NCBI RefSeq assembly: GCF_010894435.1
Contig: NZ_JAAIXZ010000013.1
Coordinates: 1 to 64,000 of the forward strand
From: Pyxidicoccus trucidator
GTDB taxonomy: Bacteria > Myxococcota > Myxococcia > Myxococcales > Myxococcaceae
Direction of reading: 5' to 3'
DNA: 64,000 nt
How positions within the stretch are numbered: the stretch's first letter is position 1; the number at the start of each line of letters is the position of its first letter. Below the pieces are notes generated by a model, which was given only the letters and a program-made list of their open reading frames with translations, searched no databases and had not been told where the DNA came from. Both the position numbers and the translations under genes were made by a program. Shown here piece by piece: positions 1 to 9,474 of this stretch.

Positions 1-346
1 ACCTCAGGCGTCCACCGGTCCATGTGCGCTCCTGCCGTGTCCTCGGACCTACCTGCGCACTCTCTGGGCCGACGTCGATCCCCTGTCCCTTGCCTGCTCC
101 CTCGCCCTAACCTGATCGGCGCTCTAGGTGACGTAAGACCCAGGCCCCCTCCCGCGTCAGGTGTCACGCGAGGATTTCGCTGAGACGGGATGTAGCAGCC
201 AGCCGGCAGGAATCTTCCGTCCGTTCAGAACCCGAATTGCGCAATCATTACCCATAATTCCAGTTTCGCCAGAGCGCCCCGGGGGTGGGGTGCATTCGGA
301 TGTTTGTTTTTGTTAACCTCTGTCTCAGCAAGGGGAGGGTGCACGC
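1..346. other. Non-coding stretch at left edge
   Basis: I see no supportable gene here. The right half is less GC-rich than the surroundings. It contains a perfect 10-bp palindrome ATTGCGCAAT at 236-245 inside a wider GAATT...AATTC frame (235-260). It probably carries the promoter of the STAS-like gene at 347, but I could not pick a convincing -35/-10 pair. A strong Shine-Dalgarno (AAGGGGAGG) precedes the ATG at 347. The left 180 bp may belong to a gene or leader outside the window. Confidence 0.5.
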
Positions 347-772
347 ATGTTCGAAGTCACCAACGACATGAATCGCCGTACCGTCACGGTCCGGCTGAGC
401 GGTTTCGTCCGGCCTACGGAGATGAAGGACTTCGTCACCGCCTACAAGACGGCGACGGATGCATACAACGGAGGACGGCACCTGGTGCTCGCGGACATGC
501 GGGGACTGCGGACGCTGGAGCCGGAGTCGGCCAACCTCTTCGGCGAGGTGGTGGCGTACGGCCGGGCGCGGGGCTGCCTGATGTGCGCGCACGTCTCGGA
601 CTCCACCATCTCCCGCCTGCAGACGGCGCGGGTGGCGTCGGAGGCCGCGCCCAACGACCCCATCACCGTGGACTGCGTCTCGCTGGACGAGGCCCAGACG
701 CAGCTCGCCAAGGCGCGCGCGCGCCACTTCCTGGGCGCGGAGCCCGTGGCCGCGATGGCGGCGGGACGCTGA
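347..772 (+). CDS. STAS/SpoIIAA-like protein
   Basis: A 141-aa soluble protein that looks like the myxobacterial STAS/SpoIIAA-like families: an N-terminal beta strand pair, an acidic helix, a central hydrophobic strand reading HLVLADMRGL (about residues 44-54), then alternating helices and strands. No signal peptide or membrane segment is seen. The ATG is preceded by a strong Shine-Dalgarno (AAGGGGAGG), which fixes the start. The gene converges on the Nudix gene, with both stop codons in a shared hairpin. Proteins of this fold usually act as phospho-switch or scaffold proteins; no partner is visible here. The family call rests on fold-like pattern only. Confidence 0.65.
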   Translation: MFEVTNDMNRRTVTVRLSGFVRPTEMKDFVTAYKTATDAYNGGRHLVLADMRGLRTLEPESANLFGEVVAYGRARGCLMCAHVSDSTISRLQTARVASEAAPNDPITVDCVSLDEAQTQLAKARARHFLGAEPVAAMAAGR

Positions 773-805
773 GCCGCGAGTCCCGCTGACGGCGCGGTGA
801 CTCAG
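769..805. terminator. Hairpin spanning two convergent stop codons
   Basis: CTGAG-CCGCG (769-778) can pair with CGCGG (793-797) and CTCAG (801-805), with a 3-nt bulge. The stop of the STAS-like gene (770-772) and of the Nudix gene (802-804, minus strand) both lie in the stem, so it could serve both strands. There is no U-tract, so intrinsic termination is uncertain. Confidence 0.35.
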
Positions 806-1338
806 CCCCGGCGGCGGCGCGCGTCCTCCAGGTAGGCGCGCACCAGTGAGGAGATGGGCAGCCGCAGGGCCGTGTTCAGGTCGATGAACGCGGCCCACGT
901 CACCTCGCGGCGGTCGATGGTGAGCACCGGCTCGGTCTCCACGTCCACCTCCAGGAAGTGGACGTGGTCGTCCTTGTGCTCCTCGAAGCCCACCGTTTCG
1001 AAGACGGGGCGCAGGGTGGCGGGCGCCAGTTGGACGCCCACCTCCTCGCGCAGCTCGCGGGCGCCGCATTGCGCGGGAGACTCGCCCTTGTGGAAGCCAC
1101 CGCCCGGCATGCCGAGGCTGTGCTTGTACGAGTTCTGGAGCAGCAGCACGCGCCCGGCGTGCCACACGCCCACGAAGACGCCGCGCGTCCTGGGGCGGCG
1201 GACGAGCCAGTACACCCACGCCAGCGCGTAGGCGCCCCGGTACGCCGTGCGGGCGAGTGGATCCACCAGCCGATTCAACCCCTCGCCATGGGGAACGTCG
1301 GTCTCCTGCCTGGGGCGGTCATCGGGCGGCTGGGCCAT
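802..1338 (-). CDS. Nudix hydrolase
   Basis: A 178-aa protein with a full Nudix box: G-x5-E-x7-REL-x-EE-x-G-V, seen as GGFHKGE followed seven residues later by RELREEVGV (about residues 79-101). The family hydrolyses nucleoside diphosphates linked to another moiety, using Mg2+ held by the REUxEE glutamates. The N-terminal 45 residues include a short hydrophobic stretch (YRGAYALAWVYWLVRRP) that could be a membrane-associated helix. Substrate cannot be read from sequence. It converges on the STAS-like gene and sits downstream of the RuvC-fold gene on the same strand. Confidence 0.9.
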   Translation of the reverse strand: MAQPPDDRPRQETDVPHGEGLNRLVDPLARTAYRGAYALAWVYWLVRRPRTRGVFVGVWHAGRVLLLQNSYKHSLGMPGGGFHKGESPAQCGARELREEVGVQLAPATLRPVFETVGFEEHKDDHVHFLEVDVETEPVLTIDRREVTWAAFIDLNTALRLPISSLVRAYLEDARRRRG

Positions 1339-1387
1339 GGCCGCATCATGGAGGACGGACGCGCCCGTGTCCCGCGAGGCACGGGCC

Positions 1388-1861
1388 TCAGCGCCGCAGC
1401 TCCGCGGGCACCCTGTCCAGCCAGCCCACCTCCAGCACGGCCCACAGGCCCAGGAGAATCGCCTCCGCGGCGTCGTGCTTCAGCGACGTGGGCTTCGCCG
1501 CGCCGGACCAGCCGATGACCTTGCGCGCGAGCACGTCCGCCGCGTCCTTGGCCAGCGAGCCGCTGCGCTGCTCGCGCGCGTACAGCAGCTTCTCCCGCCA
1601 GTCCTCCGCCGCCACCCGCAGCACGGGCAGCGCGCGACGGGACGCCTCGCGCTCCCACACGTCCGCCACCGGCCCGCCTCCCTCCAGCACCAGCCACGCG
1701 AGCGGCCCCACCCCGTTCAGCACGGACGGCACCGCGCGCTTCAGCCGCGTCTGGGAGCCGAAGTTCTGCGAGCGGTACTCCCGCAGCCGGCCGTCGCGCC
1801 CGTACAGCGCCAGCCCCGAGCGCAGCCCCAGGTCCACCGCGAGCAGCCGCGGCTCCCCCAT
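1388..1861 (-). CDS. RuvC/RNase H-fold protein
   Basis: A 157-aa protein with acidic residues placed as in RuvC-type resolvases: an N-terminal LLAVDLGLRSG strand (catalytic Asp), a central LVLEGGG (Glu), and a C-terminal KHDAAEAILLGLWAV helix (Asp). RuvC family members cut Holliday junctions or act as related nucleases. This is not canonical RuvC by sequence and has no ruvAB neighbours. I chose the ATG at 1861, which follows a purine-rich GAAGGA; a GTG at 1882 would add seven residues and overlap the DUF2378 stop. A nuclease function is inferred. Confidence 0.7.
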   Translation of the reverse strand: MGEPRLLAVDLGLRSGLALYGRDGRLREYRSQNFGSQTRLKRAVPSVLNGVGPLAWLVLEGGGPVADVWEREASRRALPVLRVAAEDWREKLLYAREQRSGSLAKDAADVLARKVIGWSGAAKPTSLKHDAAEAILLGLWAVLEVGWLDRVPAELRR

Positions 1862-1871
1862 GTCCTTCGCC

Positions 1872-2420
1872 TCAGTCTCCACGCCAGGTGAGCCGGTAGG
1901 TGACGTGGTCGTCAGTGAAGGCGCGCACCTCCACCTCGGGCTGCCGGGCCCCCGTGACGCGCAGGCCGGCCAGGAGCACGCCCCGGGTGAGGTAGCGGAT
2001 GGTTCCCGCCTCGTTCATCCAGAGGTCCACCTCCGTGGGAGACACGTCCTCCAGCCGCGTCTCGGTGTAGTTGTTCCCCGAGCGGAACATCTGCCGTGCG
2101 CGGCTCACGCCACGCCGTGGCCCCAGCAACTGAATCACGCCAAAGGCCGCGCGCCCCAGCACCGTCTCCCGGTAGCCCTCCACCATCCGCTCGCCCAGCA
2201 GGCCGTAGCCCACCTCGTCCGGCACGTCCGGGTGCAGCTCGCGCACGGCCACCCGGACGGCGGAGCACCACGTGTCGAAGCCGTAGGCGGGCTGGAGCTT
2301 GCGGTCCAGGTCCACGCCCACCTCCTTCAAGCGCTCCCGGAGCACGGGGCTGACTCGCCCCACGAGACCTCGCAGGAAGAGGCCCTCCAAGGTGTGCTCG
2401 AAAACGAGCTTCTCCGGCAT
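1872..2420 (-). CDS. DUF2378 (TIGR02265) family protein
   Basis: A 182-aa protein of the Myxococcales-restricted DUF2378/TIGR02265 family, recognised by the N-terminal LVFEHTLEGLFLRGL motif and the overall pattern of about 180 residues. Function is unknown; myxobacterial genomes carry many paralogues. The ATG at 2420 starts MPEKLVFEH, the usual family beginning; an upstream in-frame ATG at 2456 would add 12 non-conserved residues. It lies downstream of the RND operon, from which it is separated by a GC-rich hairpin. Confidence 0.85.
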   Translation of the reverse strand: MPEKLVFEHTLEGLFLRGLVGRVSPVLRERLKEVGVDLDRKLQPAYGFDTWCSAVRVAVRELHPDVPDEVGYGLLGERMVEGYRETVLGRAAFGVIQLLGPRRGVSRARQMFRSGNNYTETRLEDVSPTEVDLWMNEAGTIRYLTRGVLLAGLRVTGARQPEVEVRAFTDDHVTYRLTWRGD

Positions 2421-2478
2421 GTTCCCGAGTCTAACCCGGTCCGACAGGAGCCGCATGCGACCCAGGGAAGGAAGGCCC

Positions 2479-2508
2479 CGGGCCCGCGGCAGACACCGCG
2501 CGGGCCCG
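2479..2508. terminator. GC-rich hairpin after RND gene
   Basis: CGGGCCCGCG (2479-2488) and CGCGGGCCCG (2499-2508) form a perfect 10-bp stem with a 10-nt loop just beyond the RND gene stop (minus strand, 2522). No U-tract follows. It is the likely 3' end of the TetR-adaptor-RND transcript. Confidence 0.5.
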
Positions 2509-2521
2509 AGGCTTCACACCG

Positions 2522-5500
2522 TCACGCCGCCCGGCCGGGCCCCTGCTCCACCGCCGGCACCGAGGGCGCGGGAGGCTGCTCCGTGGCGCGGCGGCGGAAG
2601 CGGAGCCGCTCCATGCCGGCGAACACCACCGGCACCACCAGCAGCGTCAGGAACGTGGACGTAATCACGCCGCCAATCACCGTAATCGCCATGGGCGCGC
2701 GGAACTCCGAGCCCACGCCCGTCCCCACCGCCGTGGGCACCATGCCAATCGCCATGGCCGCGCTCGTCATCAGGATGGGCCGCAGCCGGCGAGGTCCCGC
2801 CTTCAGCAGCGCCTCGTCCACCGTGAGCCCCTCGCGCAGGTACTGCAGCGCACCGTCGATGAGCAGAATCGCGTTCTTCGTCACCAGGCCCATCAACAGG
2901 ATGATGCCAATCACCGCGCCCATCGACAGGTGGTAGCCCGTCACCACCAGCCCCAGCAACGCCCCCACCAGCGCCAGCGGCAGCGACACCATGATGGTGA
3001 ACGGGTGCTTGAAGGACTCGAACTGGCTCGCCAGCACCATGTAGATGAAGACGAACGCCAGACCGAAGGCCATGCCGAAGGCGTCGTTCTGCTCGTCCAT
3101 GCTCTTCATCTCGCCGTCGTAGGTGACGGAGTACCCCGGCGGCAGCGGCTGCGCCGCCACGCGCTCCTTCAGCGCCTTCGCGATGTCACCCAGCGCCGCG
3201 CCCTTCCCCTTCTGCGCGTAGACGGCAATCTGCCGCTCGCGGTTGTCGTGCTCGATGACGCTCGGCCCGTCCCGCAGCTCCACGTCCGCCACGTCCGACA
3301 CCGGCCGCAGGCCGTGCGGCGTGTACACCTCCAGCTGGCGCACGCGCTCGGGCGTGGCGCGGTCCTTCTCCGACAGGCGCACGCGGATGTCCGTCTCCGT
3401 GATTCCCTCGCGCAGCTTGGCCACCACGTCGCCGCTGATGGCCAGCCGCAACTGCGTGGCCAGCCCCGCCGCGTTCAGGTCCACGTCGCTGGCCCGCGCC
3501 CGGTCGATGCGCACCTGCATCTCCGGCTTCGGCGGGTTGGACTCCACCCGCACGTCCGCCGTTCCGGGGAGCTCGCGGAGGATGCCCGCGATGCGCTCGG
3601 CCTCCTGGTTGACGCGCCCCAGGTCCGGGCCGGTGATGCGCACCATGATGGGGAAGTAGTCGCCCAGGCCCTCCAGCATCGGCGGGTCCATCAGGTTGAC
3701 CCGCGTGGCCACCAGCGCCGGGGCGAGCCGCTCACGGGCCTCCTCCTTGATGGAGGGGATGCCGCGCTCACGCTCGTGCTTGCCCACCGTGAGCACCCGC
3801 ATGCGCGCCTTGTTCACGTCGCCGTTGGTGCCGACGATGGAGTAGATGTCCGTCACCTCGGGAATACCCTTGAGCAGCGCCTCCGCCTCCGCGGTGCGCG
3901 CCTCCGTCTCCGCCAGGCTGGCCGAGTCCGGCAGCGTCAGGTCCACCAGGAACTGCGAGCGGTCCTCCGCGGACATGAACTCCATGCCCAGCCCGCTGGC
4001 CCCGCCGAAGGACAGCCCCAGCACCAGCCCGGTGATTCCCACCGTGGACCACTTGTGCGCGAGCACCCAGCGCAAGATTCCCTCGTAGAAGCGCTCCGTG
4101 CCCTCCAGGAAGCGGCGCAGCACCGCGGCCACCGCGTTGTCGCGGTGCACCTCGCCCGGCTTGCGCGCCTTCGCCAGCCGCGCCGACAGCATCGGGTCCA
4201 GCGTGAAGGAGATGAACAGCGACACCAGCACCGCCACGGAGATGGTGATGCCGAACTGCTTGAAGAACTGGCCGACGATGCCGGGCATGAAGGCCACCGG
4301 GACGAACACCGCCACCAGCGACATGGTGGTGGCGAGCACCGCCAGGCCCACGTCCTTCGTGCCGTTGGACGCGGCGCTCACCGGGTCCTCGCCCTGCTCC
4401 AGCCGGTGCGTAATCGCCTCGCGCACCACCACCGCGTCGTCGATGAGCAGACCAATCGCCAGCGACAGCGCCAGCAGCGTCATCTGGTTGAGCGTGTAGT
4501 CCAGCGCGTACATGGCGAAGAACGTGCCGATGACGGACGTGGGCAGCGCCAGCGAGGAGATGAAGGTGCCGCGCCCGTCCAGCAGGAACATCAGGATGAT
4601 GAGCACCGCCATGGCGCCGCCGAAGAAGAGCGCAATCCACACCTCGTTCGCGTTCTCCTGGATGAGCACCGACTGGTCGATGAGCAGCGAGGCCGCGAAG
4701 CCCTGCCCCACCGCTGGCGTCATCTCCTCCATGACCTTCTTCACCGCGGAGCTCACCGCCAGGGTGTTGGAGCCCGGCTGCTTCACCACCTCCAGGATGA
4801 CCGCGTCCTTGCCGTTGAGGCGCGCCAGGGTGCGCCGCTCCGCCACGCCGTCCGTCACGGAGGCGATTTCCTCCAGGCGCACCTGCGCGCCCGTGCGGCT
4901 CCTCGCCACCGGTAGCGCGCGAAGCTCCTCCACGTTCTTGAACTGGCCCAGCGAGCGCACCGTCAGCTCGCTGGCCCCCAGTTGGAGCCGGCCCGCCGGC
5001 AGGTCCAGGTTCTCCGCGCCCACGCGCTGGGCGATGGCCAGCGGCGACACACCCGCCGCGCGAGCCTTGTCCAGGTCGATGTCGATTTGAATCTCGCGCG
5101 TGTCACCACCGGTGACGCGAACCTCCGCGGCGCCCTCCAGCTGCGCGAGCGCGGGCTTGATGCGGTCGTCGATGAGCCGGCGCAGCTCCTGCGAGGGAAG
5201 CTGCGCGGACACCGCGTAGGTGAGGATGGGCGTGGCGGCCAGGTCCACGCGGCCGATGACGGGCGCGTCGGCGTCCTGGGGCAGCTTGTTGGCCACGCCG
5301 GCCACCTTGTCGCGCACGTCCTGCACCGCCCTGTCCAACGGCGCGGTCAGCTTGAACTGCACCACCACCGTGCCCAGGTTCTCCCGGCTGAAGGAGTGAA
5401 TCTTGTCCACGCCGCTGATGCCGGCGACGGCGTCTTCAATGGGCTTGACGACCTGCGTTTCAATCTCGCCAGGGCCCGCGCCCCGGTAAACGGTGTTGAC

Positions 5501-5638
5501 CACCACGATGGGGAAGGACACGTCCGGGTACAGGTCCGTGCCCACGCGGCCCAGGCCCATGAGGCCCAGGACGATGAGACAGAGCGACAGCATGGCCGTG
5601 AAGACGGGCCGGCGGATGGAGACGTCGCTGAGAAGCAT
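2522..5638 (-). CDS. RND efflux transporter (HAE1/AcrB type)
   Basis: A 1038-aa inner-membrane proton-driven pump, full length for AcrB-type permeases. It starts [17 protein letters not shown], typical of the family (short cytoplasmic helix, then TM1). The TM4 proton-relay pair is present ([11 protein letters not shown]400/D401) and the TM10 lysine is present in [12 protein letters not shown] (K921). The duplicated architecture of two large periplasmic loops, each followed by five membrane helices, is intact. The adaptor lies 36 bp upstream in the same operon, under a TetR regulator. No TolC-like outer-membrane gene is nearby, so the channel must be encoded elsewhere. Substrate is not predictable from sequence. 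Confidence 0.95.
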   Translation of the reverse strand: MLLSDVSIRRPVFTAMLSLCLIVLGLMGLGRVGTDLYPDVSFPIVVVNTVYRGAGPGEIETQVVKPIEDAVAGISGVDKIHSFSRENLGTVVVQFKLTAPLDRAVQDVRDKVAGVANKLPQDADAPVIGRVDLAATPILTYAVSAQLPSQELRRLIDDRIKPALAQLEGAAEVRVTGGDTREIQIDIDLDKARAAGVSPLAIAQRVGAENLDLPAGRLQLGASELTVRSLGQFKNVEELRALPVARSRTGAQVRLEEIASVTDGVAERRTLARLNGKDAVILEVVKQPGSNTLAVSSAVKKVMEEMTPAVGQGFAASLLIDQSVLIQENANEVWIALFFGGAMAVLIILMFLLDGRGTFISSLALPTSVIGTFFAMYALDYTLNQMTLLALSLAIGLLIDDAVVVREAITHRLEQGEDPVSAASNGTKDVGLAVLATTMSLVAVFVPVAFMPGIVGQFFKQFGITISVAVLVSLFISFTLDPMLSARLAKARKPGEVHRDNAVAAVLRRFLEGTERFYEGILRWVLAHKWSTVGITGLVLGLSFGGASGLGMEFMSAEDRSQFLVDLTLPDSASLAETEARTAEAEALLKGIPEVTDIYSIVGTNGDVNKARMRVLTVGKHERERGIPSIKEEARERLAPALVATRVNLMDPPMLEGLGDYFPIMVRITGPDLGRVNQEAERIAGILRELPGTADVRVESNPPKPEMQVRIDRARASDVDLNAAGLATQLRLAISGDVVAKLREGITETDIRVRLSEKDRATPERVRQLEVYTPHGLRPVSDVADVELRDGPSVIEHDNRERQIAVYAQKGKGAALGDIAKALKERVAAQPLPPGYSVTYDGEMKSMDEQNDAFGMAFGLAFVFIYMVLASQFESFKHPFTIMVSLPLALVGALLGLVVTGYHLSMGAVIGIILLMGLVTKNAILLIDGALQYLREGLTVDEALLKAGPRRLRPILMTSAAMAIGMVPTAVGTGVGSEFRAPMAITVIGGVITSTFLTLLVVPVVFAGMERLRFRRRATEQPPAPSVPAVEQGPGRAA

Positions 5639-5674
5639 GGGGAGGCTCCAGGTGGGCCTTGCGAAGGAGAGCGG

Positions 5675-6778
5675 CTACTTCACGGAGACGCGGGTGCCCT
5701 GCGCGAGGCCCGGCGTCGGGTAGTCGATGACGGACTCCAGCGGGGCCGGGGCCAGCACCACCACCTCGCGCTCACGGCGCTCCAGCACCTGCACGTCCAC
5801 GCGGCGCACCTCGCCGGCGGACACCACGAAGACATGGTCCCCATTGCTAGAGGACAGCGCCGAGCCCGGCACCACCTGCGCCGCCTGCGCCTCGCCCATG
5901 GGCAGCACGGCGCGCGCCAGCGTGTGCGCCACGAAGCGGCCTTCCGCGTTGGGGACGGCCAGCTCCACCGGCACGCGGCGCGTGGCCGGGTCCGCGGAGG
6001 GGAGGATGTTGCGCACCACCGCGTCCTCCGTGGAGGTGCGCGCACCGATGGAGTCCACGCGCACCTTGACGCCCGGCTTCAGCCGCGAGCGCATGGACTC
6101 GGCCACCGTCGTCTTCAGGAGCAGCGTGTCCAGGTGCTCCAGCGTGAAGAGCGGCGTGCCCGGGCCCACCGTAGCGCCCGTCTGCTCCGGCGCGTCGATG
6201 ATGGTGCCGGCGAAGGGCGCCCGCAGCTCGTGGCGGCGCCGCGCGGCGCGGGCCTGGGCAAGCTGCGCCTTGGCGGCCAGCACCTGCGCCTGGGCCTGCG
6301 CGGCGGTGGCGGTGGAGGCGCGGTTCTGCAAGTCACTCACCCCGCCCTCCTGCTGGAGCTTCACGTTGCGCGCGGCCACGTCCGCGGCCATGGCGGAGGC
6401 GGCCTCGGCGGCGGCCACTGCGGCCTCGGCGCCGGCCACCTGCGCGTCGGAGATTTCGGAGTCGAGCTGAGCGAGGACGTCACCCTTCTTCACCTGCTGC
6501 CCCTTCGCCACCTTGACGGCGGCGAGCCGGCCGCCCACCTCGAAGCCCACTTGCAGCGCCTGGGCGGGGTAGAGCGTGCCCGTCACCGGCTCGCTGGGCG
6601 CGGCCTGGACGGTGCGCGCGGCGACGACCCTCACGGCCTGCGCGGCCTCGGGCGTGGCGACGGGCACCGGAGCCGAGGAGGCATCCGCCTTCTGGCAGGC
6701 GGACAGCGACAGCGCGGCGGTGGCCAGGCCGACGGCGGCGAGCGCGCGAACAGCGGACGGCTTCCAGGTGGGATTCAC
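5675..6778 (-). CDS. RND periplasmic adaptor (membrane fusion protein)
   Basis: A 367-aa lipoprotein. The signal ends LSLSACQ, giving a lipidated Cys near residue 23. The rest has the order expected of adaptors: barrel-sandwich half (VGGRLAAVKVAKGQQVKKGDVLAQLDS), an Ala-rich coiled-coil hairpin (about residues 95-150), second sandwich half (LRAPFAGTIID), then beta-barrel and membrane-proximal domains. It joins the inner-membrane RND pump to an outer-membrane channel. The start is a GTG at 6778 that overlaps the TetR gene's TGA by four bases (GTGA), with AGAGGA upstream, so translation is coupled to the regulator. Confidence 0.92.
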   Translation of the reverse strand: MNPTWKPSAVRALAAVGLATAALSLSACQKADASSAPVPVATPEAAQAVRVVAARTVQAAPSEPVTGTLYPAQALQVGFEVGGRLAAVKVAKGQQVKKGDVLAQLDSEISDAQVAGAEAAVAAAEAASAMAADVAARNVKLQQEGGVSDLQNRASTATAAQAQAQVLAAKAQLAQARAARRRHELRAPFAGTIIDAPEQTGATVGPGTPLFTLEHLDTLLLKTTVAESMRSRLKPGVKVRVDSIGARTSTEDAVVRNILPSADPATRRVPVELAVPNAEGRFVAHTLARAVLPMGEAQAAQVVPGSALSSSNGDHVFVVSAGEVRRVDVQVLERREREVVVLAPAPLESVIDYPTPGLAQGTRVSVK

Positions 6779-7569
6779 GGGCGTTTCCTCTGGGTGCTGC
6801 GGGTCTTCGCGCGGGCACCGGGCCGGCGCGTGGAAGGGGGTGCGGAACGCGGGGCGCGCGCGGAGGCGGCTCGCGCGGGCGGGGAAGCGGACGTGGAAGC
6901 AGACGCGGGCGGCGAGTCCTGCCGGGGCATGGTGCCCTCCTGGCACAGCCGCTGGAGCGTGCGGGCCCAGGCGGCCAGGTCGGGCTTCTCGCTCAGGCGC
7001 GCCATCCGCTTGGACAGCAACAGGTAGGCCCCGACGATGATGGAGCCGAACAGGTGCGGGTCCATGTCCCGGTCCACCGCGCCCGCCTCCTGCAGGCGCC
7101 GGAAGTCCCGGGCGACGCGCTCCACCTGCGCGTCCGTCACGCGCCACAGCAGGGACTCGAACTCCGTGCCCTGGCTGCCGCTGTCCAGCACCAGCGAGAC
7201 GTCACGGTGGGCCCAGACCCACTCCATGGCCTCCAGGTCGTGCGCGGCCTCCAGCTCGATGAGCTGCTGGTAGCGCTCGCTGCGCTCCTGCCTGTCTTGC
7301 GGCCCGGGGACGCCGCGCTCCGCGAGGAAGCGCTCCACCGACTCCATGCGCCGCGCGTTCAGCGAGTCCAGCCCCGTCTGGAACGCCCCCACCACCTCAC
7401 CGAAGAGCGCCTCCTTCGACGGGAAGTGCAGATAGAAGGCGCCCTTGGACAGCCCACAGGCGGCGGTGATGTCTTCAATCCGCGCGCCGCGCAGCCCCTT
7501 GCGGGCGAACTCCGCCCGGGCCGCGGTCACCAGGGCATTCCGAGCATGAGGGTCCGCGGGACGTGGCAT
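6775..7569 (-). CDS. TetR-family repressor of the RND operon
   Basis: A 264-aa TetR-type regulator. The N-terminal helix-turn-helix reads ARIEDITAACGLSKGAFYLHFPSKEALF (about residues 26-55). The ligand-binding half follows. The last 50 or so residues form an unusual Pro/Ser/Ala/Arg/Lys-rich tail, longer than normal for the family. The ATG at 7569 begins MPRPADPHARNALV. It is first in an operon with the adaptor and pump. Two imperfect palindromes lie in and above its promoter, pointing to autorepression relieved by a pump substrate. Confidence 0.9.
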   Translation of the reverse strand: MPRPADPHARNALVTAARAEFARKGLRGARIEDITAACGLSKGAFYLHFPSKEALFGEVVGAFQTGLDSLNARRMESVERFLAERGVPGPQDRQERSERYQQLIELEAAHDLEAMEWVWAHRDVSLVLDSGSQGTEFESLLWRVTDAQVERVARDFRRLQEAGAVDRDMDPHLFGSIIVGAYLLLSKRMARLSEKPDLAAWARTLQRLCQEGTMPRQDSPPASASTSASPPARAASARAPRSAPPSTRRPGARAKTRSTQRKRP

Positions 7570-7580
7570 GACGGCCGCGT

Positions 7581-7631
7581 TACTAACCCGCCGGTCAGAA
7601 ACAACGCAAATTTGGCTGAACGGCGGGTCAG
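7581..7631 (-). promoter_or_regulatory. Promoter and twin operators of the TetR-RND operon
   Basis: Read on the minus strand, TTGCGT (7604-7609) and TTAGTA (7581-7586) are separated by exactly 17 bp, a plausible -35/-10 pair that leaves a leader of only a few bases before the ATG at 7569. Two related imperfect 16-bp palindromes, CTGACCGGCGGGTTAG (7583-7598) and CTGACCCGCCGTTCAG (7616-7631), have centres 33 bp apart. The proximal one covers the -10 and spacer; the distal one is just upstream of the -35. Binding by the adjacent TetR protein is inferred. Confidence 0.55.
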
Positions 7632-7737
7632 AAACCCACACCGTGCGGCTAATCAGGGATTGAAGCCGGGACGCGGCGGGGGGCCTCGAGGTCCGGAGCG
7701 GAGGTACGCGCCCGGGCCCGCACACCGACACCCACCT

Positions 7738-8439
7738 TCATGGGCTGTCGGGACGGGGCTTCACGGGCGCGGCGAGGGCGGTGCAGAGGGGACAGGCGCT
7801 GGGGCCGTGGGGGACGTCGCGGCGGTGGAGGTCCAGCACGGCGCGGGAGATTTCGGCCAGCTCGCGGCGCACCTCGCGGCGGGCGCCCTTCACCCGGGCG
7901 ATGCGCATGTCGTCGTAGGTGGTCGTCTGGTGGCGCATCCAGGCGATGACGGCGGCCTCGGCGCGGCGCTCAATGGGAATCCGCTCGGTGCGGGCCACGG
8001 TGCCGCTGCCCACGGGGGTGGCGTGGGCGGCGACGAGGACGGCCAGCCGCTTCGCGTGCGCCAGCCACGCCGGGGAGAAGGCGAGGAAGCGCAGCACGGA
8101 GTTGGCGAAGTCCACCTCGTACTGCTCCTGCTCGCGGGCGCGGCGCTCGCGGCCGGCGGCCAGCTTCTTCTCGTAGGCGGGGGTGGCGCGCTCGGAGTCG
8201 AGGACGGCGCGGGCCCGGACGATGTGGGCCTCCGGGGCCCACACCCCACGCGAGAAGAGCTTGCGACCCACCTTCTCCTGCACCGTCCAGGAGGGGCCAG
8301 CGGCCTTCACGCGGCGGGTGAGGCCGGCGTCGCCCGGGGGCAGCAGGGCCCAGCCGTCGGGGACGGTGAGGACGCGGCCGTCCGGGGCGCGCACACGGCG
8401 GGAGTCGCTGGTGGGGCCGACAATCAGGGAGTCAGGCAT
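7738..8439 (-). CDS. DUF2293 domain protein
   Basis: A 233-aa protein. The region around residues 150-215 (RIPIERRAEAAVIAWMRHQTTTYDDM... RREVRRELAEISRAVLDLHR) matches the pattern I know for DUF2293, whose function is unknown. The N-terminal half resembles a small domain with a PDGW(A/L)LLPPGDAGLTRRVK motif. A CPLC motif near the C-terminus could bind metal. It is divergent from RNase Z. Family assignment is by recognition only. Confidence 0.7.
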   Translation of the reverse strand: MPDSLIVGPTSDSRRVRAPDGRVLTVPDGWALLPPGDAGLTRRVKAAGPSWTVQEKVGRKLFSRGVWAPEAHIVRARAVLDSERATPAYEKKLAAGRERRAREQEQYEVDFANSVLRFLAFSPAWLAHAKRLAVLVAAHATPVGSGTVARTERIPIERRAEAAVIAWMRHQTTTYDDMRIARVKGARREVRRELAEISRAVLDLHRRDVPHGPSACPLCTALAAPVKPRPDSP

Positions 8440-8549
8440 GGGAGTGTCAGGGGGGCGGCCTCATAGCACGGGGGCGTCCAACCCTGCTAAATGGCCGCCT
8501 CGCGCCCGAAGCTGGCGCGGGAGGTCCTCTTCGCGTGGGAAGCGCCGGC

Positions 8550-9473
8550 ATGTCCCTCCTCAGGCTCACCTTCCTTGGCACGTCCGCCGCTCAGCCCACG
8601 CTGCACCGCAACCTGTCCGGACTCGCGGTGAAGGCGGACGCGGACCTGCTCCTCTTCGACTGCGGCGAGGGCAGCCAGCGGCAGATGGTGCGCTTCGGCA
8701 CCGGCTTCACCGTGGACGCGGTGTTCTTCACCCACTTCCACGCCGACCACTACCTGGGAATCATCGGCTTCCTGCGCACGCTGGGGATGATGGGCCGCAC
8801 CGAGCCCATGCGCCTGTACGGGCCGCCTCCCGCGAAGCGCCTGCTGCACCAGGCCGTGCACCTGGGCCTGGAGTCCATGGCCTTCCCCATCGAAATCACG
8901 GAGGTGAAGGACGGGGACGTGGTGCAGCGCAACGGCTACGCCATCCACGCGGTGGGCGTGGACCACCGCATCAACGCGCTGGCATACGCGCTGGTGGAGG
9001 ACGACCGGCCGGGGCGCTTCCACCTGGAGAAGGCGCGCGAGTTGGGCGTGCCGGAGGGGCCCAGCTTCGGGAAGCTCCAGAAGGGCGAGCCGGTGACGCT
9101 GCCGGACGGGCGCGAGGTGCGGCCGGAGGACGTGCTGGGCGCGGCGCGCCCCGGGCGCCGGCTGGTCATCTCCGGGGACACGCGCCCCTGCGCCTCCGTG
9201 GTGAAGGCGGCGAAGGACGCGGACCTGCTGGTCCACGAGTCCACCTTCTCCGACGACGAGCAGGAGCGGGCGCTGGAGACGCGTCACTCCACGGCGCGCG
9301 AGGCGGCGCGCGTGGCGAGGGAAGCGGGGGTGCGCCGGCTGGTGCTCACCCACCTGTCCAGCCGGCACGACACCGACCCCGGGAAGCTGCTCACGCAGGC
9401 GCGCGAGGAGTTCAAGGGGCCGGCGGAGGTGGCCTTCGACGGGCTCACCATCGAACTGCCGATGCGGGACTGA
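8550..9473 (+). CDS. rnz: Ribonuclease Z
   Basis: A 307-aa zinc-dependent beta-lactamase-fold endonuclease that removes the 3' trailer of tRNA precursors. The start is at ATG 8550 (MSLLRLTFLGTSAAQPT, the classical RNase Z beginning); a GTG 15 bp upstream is less likely. The zinc-binding THFHADHYLG motif, a GVDHRI strand, SGDTRPC, and a C-terminal LTHLSSRH histidine are all present and properly spaced. Length is normal for the short bacterial form. It converges on a lipoprotein gene; the two stop codons are one base apart. Confidence 0.93.
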   Translation: MSLLRLTFLGTSAAQPTLHRNLSGLAVKADADLLLFDCGEGSQRQMVRFGTGFTVDAVFFTHFHADHYLGIIGFLRTLGMMGRTEPMRLYGPPPAKRLLHQAVHLGLESMAFPIEITEVKDGDVVQRNGYAIHAVGVDHRINALAYALVEDDRPGRFHLEKARELGVPEGPSFGKLQKGEPVTLPDGREVRPEDVLGAARPGRRLVISGDTRPCASVVKAAKDADLLVHESTFSDDEQERALETRHSTAREAARVAREAGVRRLVLTHLSSRHDTDPGKLLTQAREEFKGPAEVAFDGLTIELPMRD

Positions 9474-9474
9474 G

